Positions 38,131 through 52,288 are shown, counted from the first letter of the stretch. The stretch is 64,000 nt of DNA from Macrobrachium rosenbergii (GCF_040412425.1 NC_089788.1:71170220-71234219); one strand, 5' to 3'. Numbers and translations: made by a program. Notes: a model not told the origin generated them from the sequence alone.

Positions 38131-38445
38131 CCCCGTATGGGGCTAGTGCCGTCAGTGCACCTCACGGAGTGCAGTATAGGCATTACTCAAGGTTCTTTGC
38201 AGCTTCCCTTCGACCCCTAGCTGCAACCCCTTTCATTCTTTTTACTGTACCTCCGTTCACATTATCTTTCTTCCACCTTGCCGTCCACCATCTCTTAACA
38301 ATTGTTTCATAGTGCATCTGCGAGGTTTTCCTCCTGTTACACCTTTCAAACCTTCTCTACTCTCAATTCCCTTCCAGCGCTGAATGACCTCATAGGTCCC
38401 AGTGCTTGGCCTCTGGCCTAAACTCTATATTCAGTTCCATTCCAT
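38131..38445 (+). repeat. R1 repeat, copy 8
   Basis: Starts with CCCCGTATGGGGCTAGTGCC and ends TGCTTGGCCTCTGGCCTAAA. Full length. Confidence 0.9.
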
Positions 38446-38654
38446 ATGCATGAACGTACCTAAGAAATGCTCAAAACGTTTATATGGATGAAAATAGTTT
38501 CATTCAAAATAATCAACTGCATAATACCGACAGGAGTGATTGCTAATTTGCACATTATTATCGTACAAAAAAAAAAAAAAAAGAATAAGGAAAACAAGGA
38601 GTTAGAAACTTTATGGTAACACTTAGGGAAAATAGTGCAATTGTAAGGCCATTA

Positions 38655-38975
38655 TTCCGTAGGGGAGTAGTGCCGTCAGTGCACTTCATGCGGTGCACTG
38701 TAGGCATTACTTAAGGTTCTTTGCAGCCTCCCTTCGGCCTCTAGCTGCAGCCCCTTTCACTCCTTTTACTGTACCTCCGTTCATATTTTCTTTCTTCCAT
38801 CTTACTTTCCATCTTACTTTCCAGACTCTTGTAACAGTTGAATCATAGTGCAACTGCGAGGCTTTCCGCCTGTTACACCTTCCAAACCTTTTCCTTTTTA
38901 CTCTCAATTTCCGTTTCAGCGCTGAATGACCTCAGAGGTCCCAGCGCTTGGCCTTTGACCGAAATTTTATATTCT
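38655..38975 (+). repeat. R1 repeat, copy 9
   Basis: Starts CCGTAGGGGAGTAGTGCCG and ends GCGCTTGGCCTTTGACCGAA. It has an internal 12 bp duplication (CATCTTACTTTC twice). A 66-codon minus-strand frame matches that of copies 3 and 10. Confidence 0.9.
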
Positions 38976-39232
38976 ATCTATCTTTAAGACCATTAACATA
39001 AACTGGAAAAATAATTTTCACATAGAAATTATTATAGAAATCACGTTGTATAGACAGAGGGGAAACCGCAGTTGGGAATCTCAGTCAATAGTAACTTAGT
39101 CAGACCTTATGAAAGGCCTTCAGGGTATCAAGGTGGAGATTGCGAAGTAATTTTCAATGTGGCAGAGAGAGAAGGCTCAGGCTTGGGTGATGTAATGCCG
39201 AACATGAAACTGATATTCCTTATTACAAAATT

Positions 39233-39365
<133 letters not shown>

Positions 39366-39395
39366 AACTGAATCACGAAAATATGGAACGTGATG

Positions 39396-39570
39396 AATAT
39401 ATAATAAAGATAAAAAATTCACGAAGGAAACGGAAACATTGGAGTGCTGCAGAGGGCCTTTCGACACTCAGTCCTTTACTTAGCAGTAAAGGACTAGTGT
39501 CGAAAGGCCTGCAGCACTCAAGTGTTTCCTGTTTCTCTTCAGTGATTTTATCTTTATTTATATAAATACA
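39396..39570. repeat. Palindrome with ~80 bp arms between (TA)n tracts
   Basis: The left arm (39396-39480) and right arm (39486-39570) are inverted copies: CAGTAAAGGACT, GTGTCGAAAGGCC, TGCAGCACTC, GTTTCC and TTTATCTTTATTTATA match with a few indels. The loop is only a few bases. (TA)n tracts lie on both sides, with about 35 bp in between on the left. The layout matches the Penelope-like pair at 59.2-60.9 kb, so I infer two head-to-head retroelement tails. Confidence 0.85.
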
Positions 39571-39591
39571 TATATATATATATATATACTG

Positions 39592-39664
<73 letters not shown>

Positions 39665-39696
39665 TATATGTATATAATATATGTGTGTGTTATATT

Positions 39697-39700
<4 letters not shown>
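39568..39700. repeat. (TA)n cluster
   Basis: TA tract with short interruptions, ending in ATATGTGTGTGTTATATT. Confidence 0.95.

Positions 39701-39701
<1 letters not shown>

Positions 39702-39753
<52 letters not shown>
39702..39753. repeat. (AAT)n microsatellite
   Basis: About 17 AAT units. Confidence 0.97.
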
Positions 39754-39755
<2 letters not shown>

Positions 39756-39844
39756 GGTTTTATTTCTCATAAAATACACTGGAGTGAATTCTATACTTAG
39801 AAATTAAACTACAAAATACTAAAAGTCGATACAAAAATCACAGG

Positions 39845-39846
<2 letters not shown>

Positions 39847-39937
<91 letters not shown>
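39847..39937. repeat. (TA)n microsatellite
   Basis: Pure TA tract of about 90 bp. Confidence 0.98.
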
Positions 39938-39940
<3 letters not shown>

Positions 39941-40034
39941 AATGATTTAGGCCATATTCGTTGGGACCATTCAGTTTTACCTTTGTTGTTTTGTTTTAGC
40001 TTGAATATGCACGTATGTAAAAAATACATCCTAA

Positions 40035-40036
<2 letters not shown>

Positions 40037-40091
<55 letters not shown>
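40037..40091. repeat. (TTA)n microsatellite
   Basis: About 18 TTA units, without the family T body beside it. Confidence 0.97.
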
Positions 40092-40334
40092 TATCCTGTA
40101 ATCGTTACAGATAAAGAATAATAATTATGGTTCTCTTTATCTGTTAGTAGCTTTCAACTTCCTTAAGTACCGGTTGTGAAAAACTTCCCCGGTCCGTACT
40201 GGTTCGAATGTTATCCTTGAGTGCAATTTGTTTTCACGTAATCAAATTTATGTATATGTATAATTTACATAATTTATATATTTATAAAATCTGTATATAA
40301 GTAAGAAATTCTATGAGCGTAAAAGTATGCTGCC

Positions 40335-41105
40335 TGCTTGATATATAGTAATTTTTGCTGTTGTTTATCAAATGAATACGATGTTGTACTTCACTAAAAG
40401 ATATGCATTAGTTTTTGATGTTGTTTATCAAATGAATACGATGTTGTACGTCACAAAAAGATATACAGTAGTTTTTGCTGTTGTTTATCAAATAAATAGG
40501 ATGTTGTATTTCACAAAAAGATATACAGTAATTTTTGCTGTTGTTTATCAAATAAATAAGATGTCGTATTTCACAAAAAGATATACAGTAATTTTTGCTG
40601 TTTTTTATCAAATAAATAGGATGTTGTACTTCACAAAAAGATATACAGTAATTTTTGCTGTTGTTTATCAAGTAAATAGGATGTTGTACTTCACAAAAAT
40701 ATATACAGTAGTTTTTGCTTTTGTTTATCAAATAACTATGTACTTGACAAAAAGATATGCAGTAATTTTTGCTGTTGTTTATAAGATAAATAGGATGTTG
40801 TATTTCACAAAAAGTTATACAGTAATTTTTGCTGTTGTTTATCAAATAAATAGGATGTTTATTTCACAAAAAGATATACAGTAACTTTTGCTGTTGTTTA
40901 TCAAATAAATAGGATGTTGTACTTCACACAAAGATATAGTGGTTTTTGTTTTTGTTTATCAAATAAATACGATTACTTCACAAAAAGATATACAGTAATT
41001 TTTGCTGTTGTTTATCAAATAAATAGGATGTTGCACGTTACAAAAAGATATACAGTAATTTTTGCTGTTGTTTGTCAAATAAATACTACGTTGTACGTCG
41101 CAAAG
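40335..41105. repeat. 60 bp minisatellite, ~13 units
   Basis: Units contain GATGTTGTACTTCACAAAAA, GATATACAGTAATTTTTGCT and GTTGTTTATCAAATAAATAG, exactly 60 bp in most cases. Because 60 is a multiple of three, a plus-strand frame of 170 codons (40372-40884) repeats KRYTVIFAVVYQINRMLYFT-like 20-mers, and a minus-strand frame of 145 codons is also open. Openness on both strands suggests a property of the unit, not a gene. Confidence 0.95.
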
Positions 41106-41750
41106 AAATGTTTCATTCTGAACCTCCCCGCGGAATCGGAAGTCCGCCGTGATTCTCTCACCCCGGAGAAGTAACGCTTCTTAGAATTCATAAATGCTTT
41201 CAAAGAAATTGAATACCGACTTTACCTTGGCGATATATTGCCACTACATTTTCTGATACATTGTAATGGTGTCATTTGTATGCTGCGGGCGTTTGCATGA
41301 TGAAGAGCGGGTGATTTCCCCGGAATTCAGATAAGATTCCTCGCGGTTTTTCTTTGCTTCGCCTTGCCTTTTCCCTACTGTCTCGAGGTTCCTGAATAAG
41401 TCTGAATTCAAATTAATTTTGGGTGAGAAATCTTTTTTTTTTTTTTATGTCTCGAATGTCTTTCGTAAAGATGTTTGGGAGAGTGGAAATAAGTTTTAAA
41501 AATATGAAGAATATGGTGGAAAACGCTTTAATAGATGGTTGTGCTTAAAGTTGTAAGCACAGTACAGAAAAATGTTCACAAAAGTTAAATAAGATATCGA
41601 CAAGAAGCTAGGAGAGTTGACCAAATTAAAAGGCAAAAGTTGGTAAGAAGGCAAAAAAATTTTGCAAAAGATAACAACGAAATTAAAAATCACTCGTAGA
41701 CAGTGAAGCAGAGACGAAGATGATAAAATATATTCTTGTACATAGAGGAT
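41106..41750. other. Unassigned stretch
   Basis: No element recognised; poly-T near 41435. The minus-strand frame at 41496-41807 overlaps the next R1 copy and is unsupported. Confidence 0.5.
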
Positions 41751-42040
41751 AATGCCCCTTAGGGGGGCAGTGCCGTCAGTGCACCTCTCGTGGGGCACTA
41801 TAGGCATTACTTAAGGGTCTTTGCAGCGTCCCTTCGGCCCCTAGCTGCGACCTCTTTCATTCCTTTTACTGTACCTCCGTTCTTATTGTCTTTCCACCCC
41901 CTCCTACCAATTGTTTCGTAGTGTAACTCCGAGGTTTTCCTCCCGTTACACCTTTCAAACCATTTACCGTCAATTTCCGTTTCAGCGCTGAATGACCTCA
42001 TAGGTCCCAGTGCTTGGTCTTTGGCCTAAATTCTATATTC
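41751..42040 (+). repeat. R1 repeat, copy 10
   Basis: Starts CCCCTTAGGGGGGCAGTGCC and ends TGCTTGGTCTTTGGCCTAAA, with a deletion of about 20 bp in the TTTCTTCCATCTTAC region. The minus-strand frame at 41807-42001 corresponds to those of copies 3 and 9. Confidence 0.9.
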
Positions 42041-42370
42041 AATATTCTATGAAGCAGAATGAACAAAATATGATTATTATAATACTATGCTTAAAAGACT
42101 TTGCAAACATCGAAAGTCATATATTTCAGTATTTTGAAGCGTATGACTTTCGATTTTAGCCAGGTTGTTAAAACGAAGTATTCTAACAGTCATTGCTGTT
42201 CATTCGGCTTTATGCACAAAAAACTATATTTTATCATCTTCACTGCTTTATTTTTTGAAGAAGATTTTTCCTTTCATCTTCTTTTGCAAAGTTATTTTTG
42301 CCTCCGTTTTAAACTTTGCCTTTTATATTTTTTTTAACGTTCGTAAACTTATTTATCTTTCATGAACATT
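42041..42370. other. Unassigned stretch with a small hairpin
   Basis: Near 42110-42155 ATCGAAAGTCATA and TATGACTTTCGAT form a hairpin with a ~20 bp loop. Otherwise T-rich and unrecognised. Confidence 0.55.
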
Positions 42371-42771
42371 TTTTAGTTTTCTGAAAAGAAAACTATTGTG
42401 CCGGCTTTGTCTGCCCGTCCGCACTTTATTCTGCCAGCACTTTTTCTGTCCGCCCTCAGACCTTCAAAATTACTGAGGCTAGAGGGCTGCAAATTGGTAT
42501 GTTGACCATCCGCCCTCCAATCATCAAACATACCAAATTGCAGCCCTCTAGCCTTAATAGTTTTTGTTTTATTTAAGGTTAAATTTAGTCATAATCATGC
42601 TTCTGGCAGCGATATAGGATAGGCCACCACCGTGCCGTGGTTAAAGTTTCATGGGTCTCAGCTCATACAGCATTATACCGAGACCACCGAAAGATAGATC
42701 TATTTTCGGTGGCCTTGATTATACGCTGTACGGAAAACTCGATTGCCCGGAAGAAACTTCGGCTCATTTTA
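42371..42771 (+). mobile_element. HX foldback element, copy F, full length
   Basis: Left-end hairpin (TAGTTTTC and GAAAACTA) at 42373-42396, then GTGCCGGCTTTGTCTG and the central palindrome at about 42470-42565. TGTACGGAAAACTCG follows, then the 3' hairpin at 42743-42765 (stem CCGGAAG with CTTCGGC, slightly degraded). A near-complete reference copy. Confidence 0.92.
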
Positions 42772-43362
42772 TATTTGTTTTTATTGTATCTGTATTTTCA
42801 AATACATCTTTGCCACGCTAGTAATCATCCTTAATGCGTTTTTCACCAAATTATTAGTTTTTAAAAGTTATTTGCACCATCCCACTTATCTTTTGTGAAC
42901 TTATTTTCTCATTACGGTTATGTTATGTATTGGGTTTTCGGCCTTCCTATAAAGTTCATTTTCACAATCCTGTTTTCTGCGTTATCTTATTTTTGCTTGT
43001 TTCATAAACGCATTTAGATTTATATTCCTTTTGCTTCTCTCCACCCCTCTTTATTTTCTCTTAACCCTGTTTTACAGTCCATTTTATCTTTAATAAATTC
43101 CTTATCGTGTAAATTACCATCGTTGTTCTGTATTTATGCAAATGTATTTTACAGTTCTCTATTTTTCGGTAAACTTGTTCTCGCTGTTACATTTATATTT
43201 TCGTAAGCTTATTTTTACCGTCCTACGAAACATTTGTAAACATCTCTTCAATATTAGATCTCGTGGGGCATATTTCTACCATCAGAAGGATCTGTCATGG
43301 AATCACTTTCACTGCTCTTGTTAACATTTTTGGGCCATGTCGTGCCATTTTTGTCACCTGAA
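42772..43362. other. Unassigned T-rich stretch
   Basis: T-rich sequence with loose similarity in word content to the satellite that follows, but no tandem structure before about 43360. Confidence 0.5.
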
Positions 43363-45293
43363 CCATAATTTTGCCTTCTGCAACTTTTCATAATTTACTT
43401 TCCCATAATTTTGCCTTCTGCAACTTTTCTTAATTTACTTTCCCATAATTTTGCCTTCTGCAACTTTTCATAATTTACTTTCCCATAATTTTGCCTTCTG
43501 CACCTTTTCATAATTTACCTTTCCATAAATTTATCTTCTGCAACTTTTCATAATTTACCTTTCCATAATTTTATCTTCTGCAACTTTTCATAATTTACCT
43601 TTCCATAAATTTATCTTTTGCAACTTTTCATAATTTACCTTTCCATAATTTTATCTTCTGCAACTTTTCATAATTTACCTTGCCATAAATTTATCTTCTG
43701 CAACTTCTCGTAATTTACTTTCCCGTAATTTTACCTTCTGCAACTTTTCATAATTTACTTTCCCGTAATTTTACCTTCTGCAACTTTTCATAATTTACTT
43801 TCCTATAGTTTTACCTTCTGCAGCTTTTCATAATTTACTTTCCCATAATTTTACCTTCTGCAACTTTTCATAATTCACATTCCCATAATTTTACCCTCTG
43901 CAACTTTTCATAATTTACTTACCCATAATTTTACCTTCTACAACTTTTCATAATTTACTTTTCTATAATTTTACCTTCTGCAACTTTTCATAATTAAGTT
44001 TCCCATAATTTTACCTTCTACAACTTTTCAAAATTTTCTTTCCCATAATTTTACCTTCTGCAGCTTTTCATAATTTACTTTCTCATAATTTTGCCTTCTA
44101 CAACTTTTCATAATTTACATACCGATAATTTTACCTTCACCGATAATTTTACCTTCTGCAACTTTTCATAATTTACTTTTCCATAATTTTACCTTCTGCA
44201 ACTTTTCATAATTAGGTTTCCCACAATTTTACCTTCTACAACTTTTCATAATTTAATTTCCCATAATTTTACCTTCTGCAACTTTTCATAATTTACTTAC
44301 CCATAATTTTGCCTTCTGCAACTTTTCATAATTTACTTCCCCATAATTTTACCTTTTGCAACTTTTTATAATTTACTTTCCCATAATTTTACCCTTCTGC
44401 AAATTTTCATAATTTAGTTTCCTATAATTTTACATTCTGCAACTTTTCATAATCTACTTTCCCATAATTTTACCTTCTACTACTTTTCATAATTTACTTT
44501 CCCATAATTTTACCTTCTGCTACTTTTCATAATTTACTTTCCCATAATTTTACCTTCTGCTACTCTTCATAATTTACTTTCCCGTAATTTTACCTTCTGC
44601 AACTTTTCATAATTTACTTTCCCGTAATTTTACCTTCTGCAACTTTTCATAATTTACTTTCCCGTAATTTTACCTTCTGCAACTTTTCATAATTTACTTT
44701 CCCGTAATTTTACCTTCTGCAACTTTTCATAATTTACTTTCCCGTAATTTTACCTTCTGCAACTTTTCATAATTTACTTTCCCGTAATTTTACCTTCTGC
44801 AACTTTTCATAATTTACTTTCCCATAATTTTACCCTTCTGCAAATTTTCATAATTTAGTTTCCTATAATTTTACATTCTGCAACTTTTCATAATCTACTT
44901 TCCCATAATTTTACCTTCCGCAGCTTTTCATAGTTTAGTTTCCCATAACTTTACCTTCTGCAACTTTTCATAACTTAGTTTCCAATAATTTTACCTTCTG
45001 CAAGTTTTTATAATTTGTCTATCCATAATTTTACCTTCTGCAACTTTTCATAATTTACTTCCCCATAATTTTACCTTTTGCAACTTTTTATAATTTACTT
45101 TCCCATAATTTTACCTTCTGCAAGTTTTTATAATTTGTCCATCCATAACTTTACCTTCTGCAACTTTTCATAATTTACTTTCACATAATTTTACCTTCTG
45201 CAACTTTTCATAATTTACTTTCCCATAATTCTACCTTCTGCAACTTTTCATAATTTACTTTTCCATAATTTTACCTTCTGCAACTTTCCAAAT
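43363..45293. repeat. 40 bp satellite, ~48 units, with higher-order repeats
   Basis: Unit halves are ATAATTTTACCTTCTGCAAC and TTTTCATAATTTACTTTCCC. Six consecutive near-identical units with CCCGTAATTTTACC span about 44580-44820. A distinctive variant (ACCCTTCTGCAAATTTTCAT) is present at 44391 and 44832, 441 bp or 11 units apart. CCTTTTGCAACTTTTTATAA recurs about 720 bp apart (44352 and 45072), and CTGCAAGTTTTTATAATTTG about 120 bp apart. No coding frame. Confidence 0.97.
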
Positions 45294-46065
45294 TTATTTT
45301 ACTGTATTACCTTCCATGAATGGATCCCTTATTTTAAATAAACTTCTATACAAAACTTTTTTTTTTTTTTACTTCTTGCAAGGCGCATTCCTGTTGACCT
45401 TCCATATGCCGGATTTTTTTCAAGTTGCTCACCTTTCATAACATGTTATTTTGTTCTCTCAAGTTCTTGTTAACTTTTTACATGCACATTTTCTCGACCT
45501 GTGAACCCTGCACAAACTCAATTCCTTCCCTGTTTACCTTTCCTAGATTTTTTTGTACCATGCTGTTTCCTTTCCTTAAATTTGTTTTTCCAAAATTTTT
45601 TTTTTTTTTTGTTCGTGTATTCAAACGTTTGATTTTCTGTAAACGACTTTTCCCGTCTTGTTTACGGGTACAAAACCTTTTTACAATTATCCAAACTCTC
45701 AAAAGTTGTTTATCATCTTTTATAAGATGCTTTCCCCCTTTCTTCATCAAGTTATTTTTTTTTATCAAGTCCTTAGTAAAGTACGCCCCTTGGAGCGGAA
45801 TAATAACCGTATCCATCAAAAGGAACATTTTTTTTTTCTTCTTTTTTATATCCGGCTTACTCGCTGCCTACCACTGCCGTGACGTCACGCGAGAAGGCTT
45901 TCTTTATTCGGCTCTTCTCTCCTCGAATAAACTGCAGGTTCTTTTTTGACCATTTTTGAAATGGAGGTTAGGGTAAGTAAGCCTTGCTGAGTCAGCTCGG
46001 GTATTCAAAAAGACCCGAGGCTCTGGGGCGGGATTTCCTAGCAATCCGCAGAGAAACATCGGGAT
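45294..46065. other. Unassigned T-rich stretch
   Basis: Contains poly-T runs near 45360, 45600 and 45830. The 174-codon plus-strand frame at 45425-45949 is Phe-rich as expected from T runs and has no recognisable domain. Confidence 0.5.
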
Positions 46066-46503
<438 letters not shown>

Positions 46504-46555
46504 ACATTTTGAAGTAATAAGAATACATTGTTAAGGAGAATACAATGAATAAGTA

Positions 46556-46738
46556 AATCAGCTTTAAGATGGAAATCAGAATGATTTCTTTTTTCTTTCT
46601 TTTGTAGAATAAAAAAAAAAAGATTGAAAAGAGAGTCGTATAGGAGACTGTTCAGAGAAGAAAATACATTTTCCTCTTTGCTACGAGAAATTAAAGGTTA
46701 AGATAAGACACTGTAGGTCGTACAGGTGAATAAATACA
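46556..46738 (+). repeat. Imperfect inverted repeat, left arm
   Basis: Pairs with 46740-46930. Matching blocks include TTTCTTTTGTAGAAT, AAGATTGAAAAG, CTGTNCAGAGAAGAAAATACAT, AGAAATTAAAGGTTAAG and CAGGTGAATAAATAC. The arms almost touch at 46738. Identity is about 75 percent by eye. Confidence 0.8.
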
Positions 46739-46739
46739 A

Positions 46740-46930
46740 GGTATTCATTCACCTACATGATCTGTAATATCTTCCTTTAACCTTTTATTTCTCTTAAAAA
46801 AATATAAAAAAATGTATTTCCTTCTCTGCACAGTTCCCTGTACGATCCCCCTTTTCAATCTTTTTTTTTTTTTGATTCTACAAAAGAAAGAGAAAAGAAA
46901 ACATATTCTGAAATGCATAGTTGCCAATAA
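46740..46930 (-). repeat. Imperfect inverted repeat, right arm
   Basis: Reverse complement of the preceding arm, with more indels in the A/T runs. The minus-strand frame covering it is not supported as a gene. Confidence 0.8.
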
Positions 46931-47563
46931 GACTCCCTTGCATCCTTTTCTTTTCTTTCTATTTTTCATGGGGATTCTTCTGCCCTAGGGAGTTTAATTT
47001 TTTTTCATTTTAGTAAAGACAGCGATCACCATTCTCGACATATATGCACTTATTCATATTGGATTCTTGGGGGTCGATTTGTATATCATATTCACGATTA
47101 TTGACAGTCACATAGCAATACATTGTATGTCTGTCTGTTTCTTGTCGGTATAGATATTATATTATGGGGGAGGGAGAGATGAGAACTTTGAAGGAATAGA
47201 TGTTGAGTCTAAGTGGGACGTTACGGATAATGTTTATTCATATCTCAGAGTAAGGAAAATAATCTGAGAATTTATTTTTCTTAAAAGTGAAAGGCCCTGT
47301 CTTGACTTAGGGCATCGTTCTTTAAGGATATGGAACAGTTATTGTTATTATTGTTGTTTTTGTTGTTTGAAAAGGAAAATACTGAGATTAAATGCAGAGT
47401 GAAAGGTTGGAGATGTATTTACCCTGAAGGTGATGGCATCTCGAGTCCAAGAAAACTCATAAGATTTTAGAAATAAAGATGAAAGTAATAATCTTGAGAA
47501 TGTATTTTAAAGCCGGAACGTCAATGTTCCAGATGACTAGCTAATACTGGGATACTCAGAACT
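46931..47563. other. Unassigned stretch
   Basis: No recognised feature between the inverted repeat and the R1/SINE pair. Confidence 0.5.
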
Positions 47564-47868
47564 CTAAGGGGTTAGTGCCGTCAGTGTACCTCATGCGGTG
47601 CACTGCAGGCATTTCTTAAGGTTCTTTGCAGCGTTCCTTCTGGCCCTGGCTACAACCCTTTGCATTCATTTTGCTGTACCTCCGTTCATATTCGCTTTCT
47701 TCCATCTGACTTTCCACCCTCTCCTTACAATTGATTCATAGCGCAACTGCGAGGTATCCTCGTTTTACACCTTCCAAACCTTTTTACTGTCAATTTCTGT
47801 TTCAGAGCTGAATAACCTCGTAGGACCCAGCGCTTTGCCGTAGGGCTGAATTGTATATTCTGTTCTAT
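47564..47868 (+). repeat. R1 repeat, copy 11
   Basis: Starts AGGGGTTAGTGCCGTCAGTG and ends CCCAGCGCTTTGCCGTAGGG; more diverged near the right end. It lies about 30 bp from SINE-I copy 2. Confidence 0.88.
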
Positions 47869-47897
47869 TCTGTTTTCCAGTATTCTGGTGCCAAAAG

Positions 47898-48176
47898 TTA
47901 AGTGTACCTTAGTTTAACCAGACCACTGAGCTGATTAACAGCTCTCTAGGGCTGGCCCGAAGGATTAGATTTTATTGTACGTGGCTAAGAACCAATTGGT
48001 TACCTAGCAACGGGACCTACAGCTTATTGTGGAATCCGAACCACATTACAACGAGAAATGAATTTCTGTCACCAGAAATAAATTCCTCTGATTCTTCATC
48101 GGTCGGTCGGAGACTCGAACGTGGGCCAGCAAAGTGCTAGCCGAGAACGGTACCGACCCGTCCAACGAGGAACTAC
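47898..48176 (-). mobile_element. SINE-I copy 2, nearly full length
   Basis: Minus-strand tRNA-like head near 48100-48176 (CTCGGCTAGCACTTTGCTGG and CACGTTCGAGTCTCCGACC, box A and box B positions), then the body to 47898. Same orientation as copies at 1096 and 55775. Confidence 0.88.
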
Positions 48177-48550
48177 TCTGGTGCCAAACCTTGCCTACCT
48201 TGCCTAACACCTCAGGAGAAGGTGAATCCCACGGCAGTTACGTTAACGGTTGCCGTGGAACAAGAAAAACTGGGTTATGACTCAAGCTCTATTGACCTCA
48301 GGTCAACGCTAATCTGCGGGCAATCACGAAAATGTCCTTGTAACTCACGGGTCATCTACATTTCTTCGCCCCCCTGCCCCCGCCCCCCGCTGGATGCTGC
48401 GATTTCGTGTTTGGCACCGGCATTCACGGCGGGATTTGAATGACCTCATCTGACCCCATTGTGCAGCCATAAAATTCCCTTTATACTCCATCTTTCTCTT
48501 TGAATTTTATCAGACCGTAGCAACGGGCTTTTCAAGATGCCAAGTTTCTT
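48177..48550. other. Unassigned stretch with C-rich run
   Basis: Contains a C-rich segment near 48368-48390. No gene or element supported. Confidence 0.5.
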
Positions 48551-48567
48551 TGATGAAGAATGAGTCC

Positions 48568-48627
48568 CCTCTTTCTCTCTCTCTCTCCTTTTCCCTTTCT
48601 CGAGTGACCCTAGAGTTCCCCTCCCCT

Positions 48628-48693
<66 letters not shown>

Positions 48694-48834
48694 AACTTCT
48701 TCGGTGCTTGAGTGTTCCACGCTCTCGAAGATGTTGAACTTTTCTAGATATCCCCTTTCTTCTTCTTCTTCTTCTTTTTCTTCTTCTTCTTCGTATTTTT
48801 TTTCTTCTTCTTCGTCTTCTTCTTCTATTTCTTC
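48568..48834. repeat. (CT)n and (CTT)n tracts
   Basis: CT tracts at 48572-48587 and 48629-48692, then a CTT-rich tract at 48757-48834 with interruptions. The Arg/Glu-rich minus-strand frame is an artefact of these. Confidence 0.95.
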
Positions 48835-49134
48835 TTTTGATGGCTGGTTCATCATCTTTTTGGGGAGTCACGTGCTTGTTTAATGTCTCTGCAATAAGAA
48901 ATGTCGCGAAGGGTCATTTAACTTTGCGATTATAAGGGAAAATTGTCTTGGGAATATGGTAGATAATTTTCCCTTATAATGGTCTTATGATTAAGAGCGT
49001 TTTTTTACAGATTCTATATGGGCTTTTTTAAGTAGAAGTTTTCAACTCCTAAGAGGAAAGATTTAAAAGCGAACAGTTATGTAAGCAATAGTGCATCAGC
49101 GTATATGTTTTGCGAAGTGGTAATTGCCCTTGCC

Positions 49135-49136
<2 letters not shown>
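48835..49136. other. Unassigned stretch
   Basis: AAGGGAAAATTGTC near 48936 and its inverse GATAATTTTCCCTTATAA near 48962 form a small imperfect hairpin. Nothing else seen. Confidence 0.5.
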
Positions 49137-49178
<42 letters not shown>

Positions 49179-49272
49179 ATATATATATACAGTATATATA
49201 CATATGTGTATATATATGTATATATATATATGTATATATATACATATATGTATATATATGTATATATAAATG
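49137..49272. repeat. (TA)n cluster
   Basis: Pure TA followed by interrupted TATATG/TACATA units. Confidence 0.95.
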
Positions 49273-50589
<1,317 letters not shown>

Positions 50590-51600
50590 AATGAATTGTT
50601 GATGTCAGTACAATGACTTAGAAAAGAATGATTGGGAACTAATGAGATGTTGACGTAATTTCATTGTCAGTGCAATGAATTAGGAAAGGATAATTGAAAA
50701 CTGATGAAATGATAATGAAGTTTCAATGTCAGTATAGTGAATTAGAAAAGAATAACTGAAAACTGATAAAATTATAATGAATATTCGATGTCAGTATAAT
50801 GAATTAGGAAAGAATAATTGAAAGCTTGTGAAATGATGATGAATTTCCAGTGACAGTGCAGTGAATTAGAAAAGTATAATTGAAAGCTGATGAAATGATA
50901 ATGAATATCCCATGTCAGTACAGTGAATTAGAAAAGTATGATTGGAAACTTATGAAATGGTAATGAATAGTCGATGTCAGTATAATGAATTAGAAAGTAT
51001 GATTGAAAACTGATGAAATGATAATGAATATTCGATGTCAGTACAATGAATTAGAAAAGTATGATTGAAAACTGATAATGATAAAGAATATTCGATGTCA
51101 GTACAATGAATTAGAAAAGTATAATTGAAAACTGATGAAATGATAATGAATACTCGATGTCAGTACAGTGAAATCAGAAAAGTATGATTGAAAACTGATA
51201 ATGATAATGAATACTCGATGTCAGTACAGTGAATTAGTAAAGAAAAGTTGAAAACTAATGAAATGGTAATGAATATTCGATGTCAGTACAATGATTTAGA
51301 AGAGTATAATTGAAAACTGGTGAAATGATGATGAATTCCCAGTGACAGTACAATGAATTAGAAAAGAATAATTGAAAACTGATGAAATGGTAATGAATTT
51401 CCAGTGACAGTGCAATGAATTAGAAAAGTATAACTGAAAATTATGAAATGATAATGAATATTCGACGTCAATACAATGAATCAGAAAAGAATGATTGAAA
51501 AATGATGAAACGGTAATGAATTTTTGTGTCAGTACAGTGAATTAGAAAAGAATAATTAAAAACCTGAGAAAACGGCGAGGAAATTTCAATGCCCATACAA
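50590..51600. repeat. ~62 bp minisatellite, ~16 units
   Basis: Units contain AATGAATTAGAAAAGTATAA, TTGAAAACTGATGAAATGAT and AATGAATATTCGATGTCAGT. Period is 60-64 bp with indels that break any frame. A TTTCCAGTGACAGTGC variant is shared by scattered units. Confidence 0.95.
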
Positions 51601-51879
51601 TGAATCGGAGAACAAATAGAGAACTGAATTTCCATCTGAATGGAACAATGACAAGTTCTAAGGAGACCAAACTTCCAATAAGAGACACTCTTAAAGAAAA
51701 GACCCAAAACGTCATTTTGTATGCCTCTGTGCGTACGGAAAAGTTGTTTATGGCAGGGCGCGTTAATTGGCGTCCTCCCAGAGTGGGCTAGAGCTGTTAA
51801 TGAACCATTGAACAGAACTTTTACGGAAGGCGGAGCAACTTTGTCAAGAAGAAGAAATATGGCGAAAGGAAACGCGTCT

Positions 51880-51983
51880 CAGAATTTTTTTTTTCTTTAA
51901 GTGATGCCGTGAATATGACTTCTGTATGATTGAAGTGTAGATGTTAAAAGACACTACTCACTGCCGCTGCTAAGAAAACAATT

Positions 51984-52033
<50 letters not shown>

Positions 52034-52165
52034 CAAATCAAGATGGAAAAGGAAACGCGTCTCTGAATTTTTTTTTCTTTAATTGATGCTATGAATTCGA
52101 CTTCGATATTATTGAAGTGTAGTTGTTAAAAGACACTAGACACTGGTGCTGCTAAGAAAACAATT

Positions 52166-52214
<49 letters not shown>

Positions 52215-52288
52215 CTCTGAATTCGACTTCACTGCGATTGAAATGATGTTAAAAGACACTGTACGCTGATGCTGGTGAGAAAACAGTT

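Noticed and set aside
43363..45293. Regularly spaced repeats that might suggest a CRISPR-like array
   Set aside because: Units are directly adjacent with no unique spacers, the 40 bp repeat itself is diverged, and the window is clearly eukaryotic. The 20, 29, 60, 62 and 100 bp arrays fail for the same reason.
45425..45949. 174-codon plus-strand frame as a possible gene
   Set aside because: Phe-rich composition follows from T-rich DNA with homopolymers; no domain, no splice context and an overlapping minus-strand frame.
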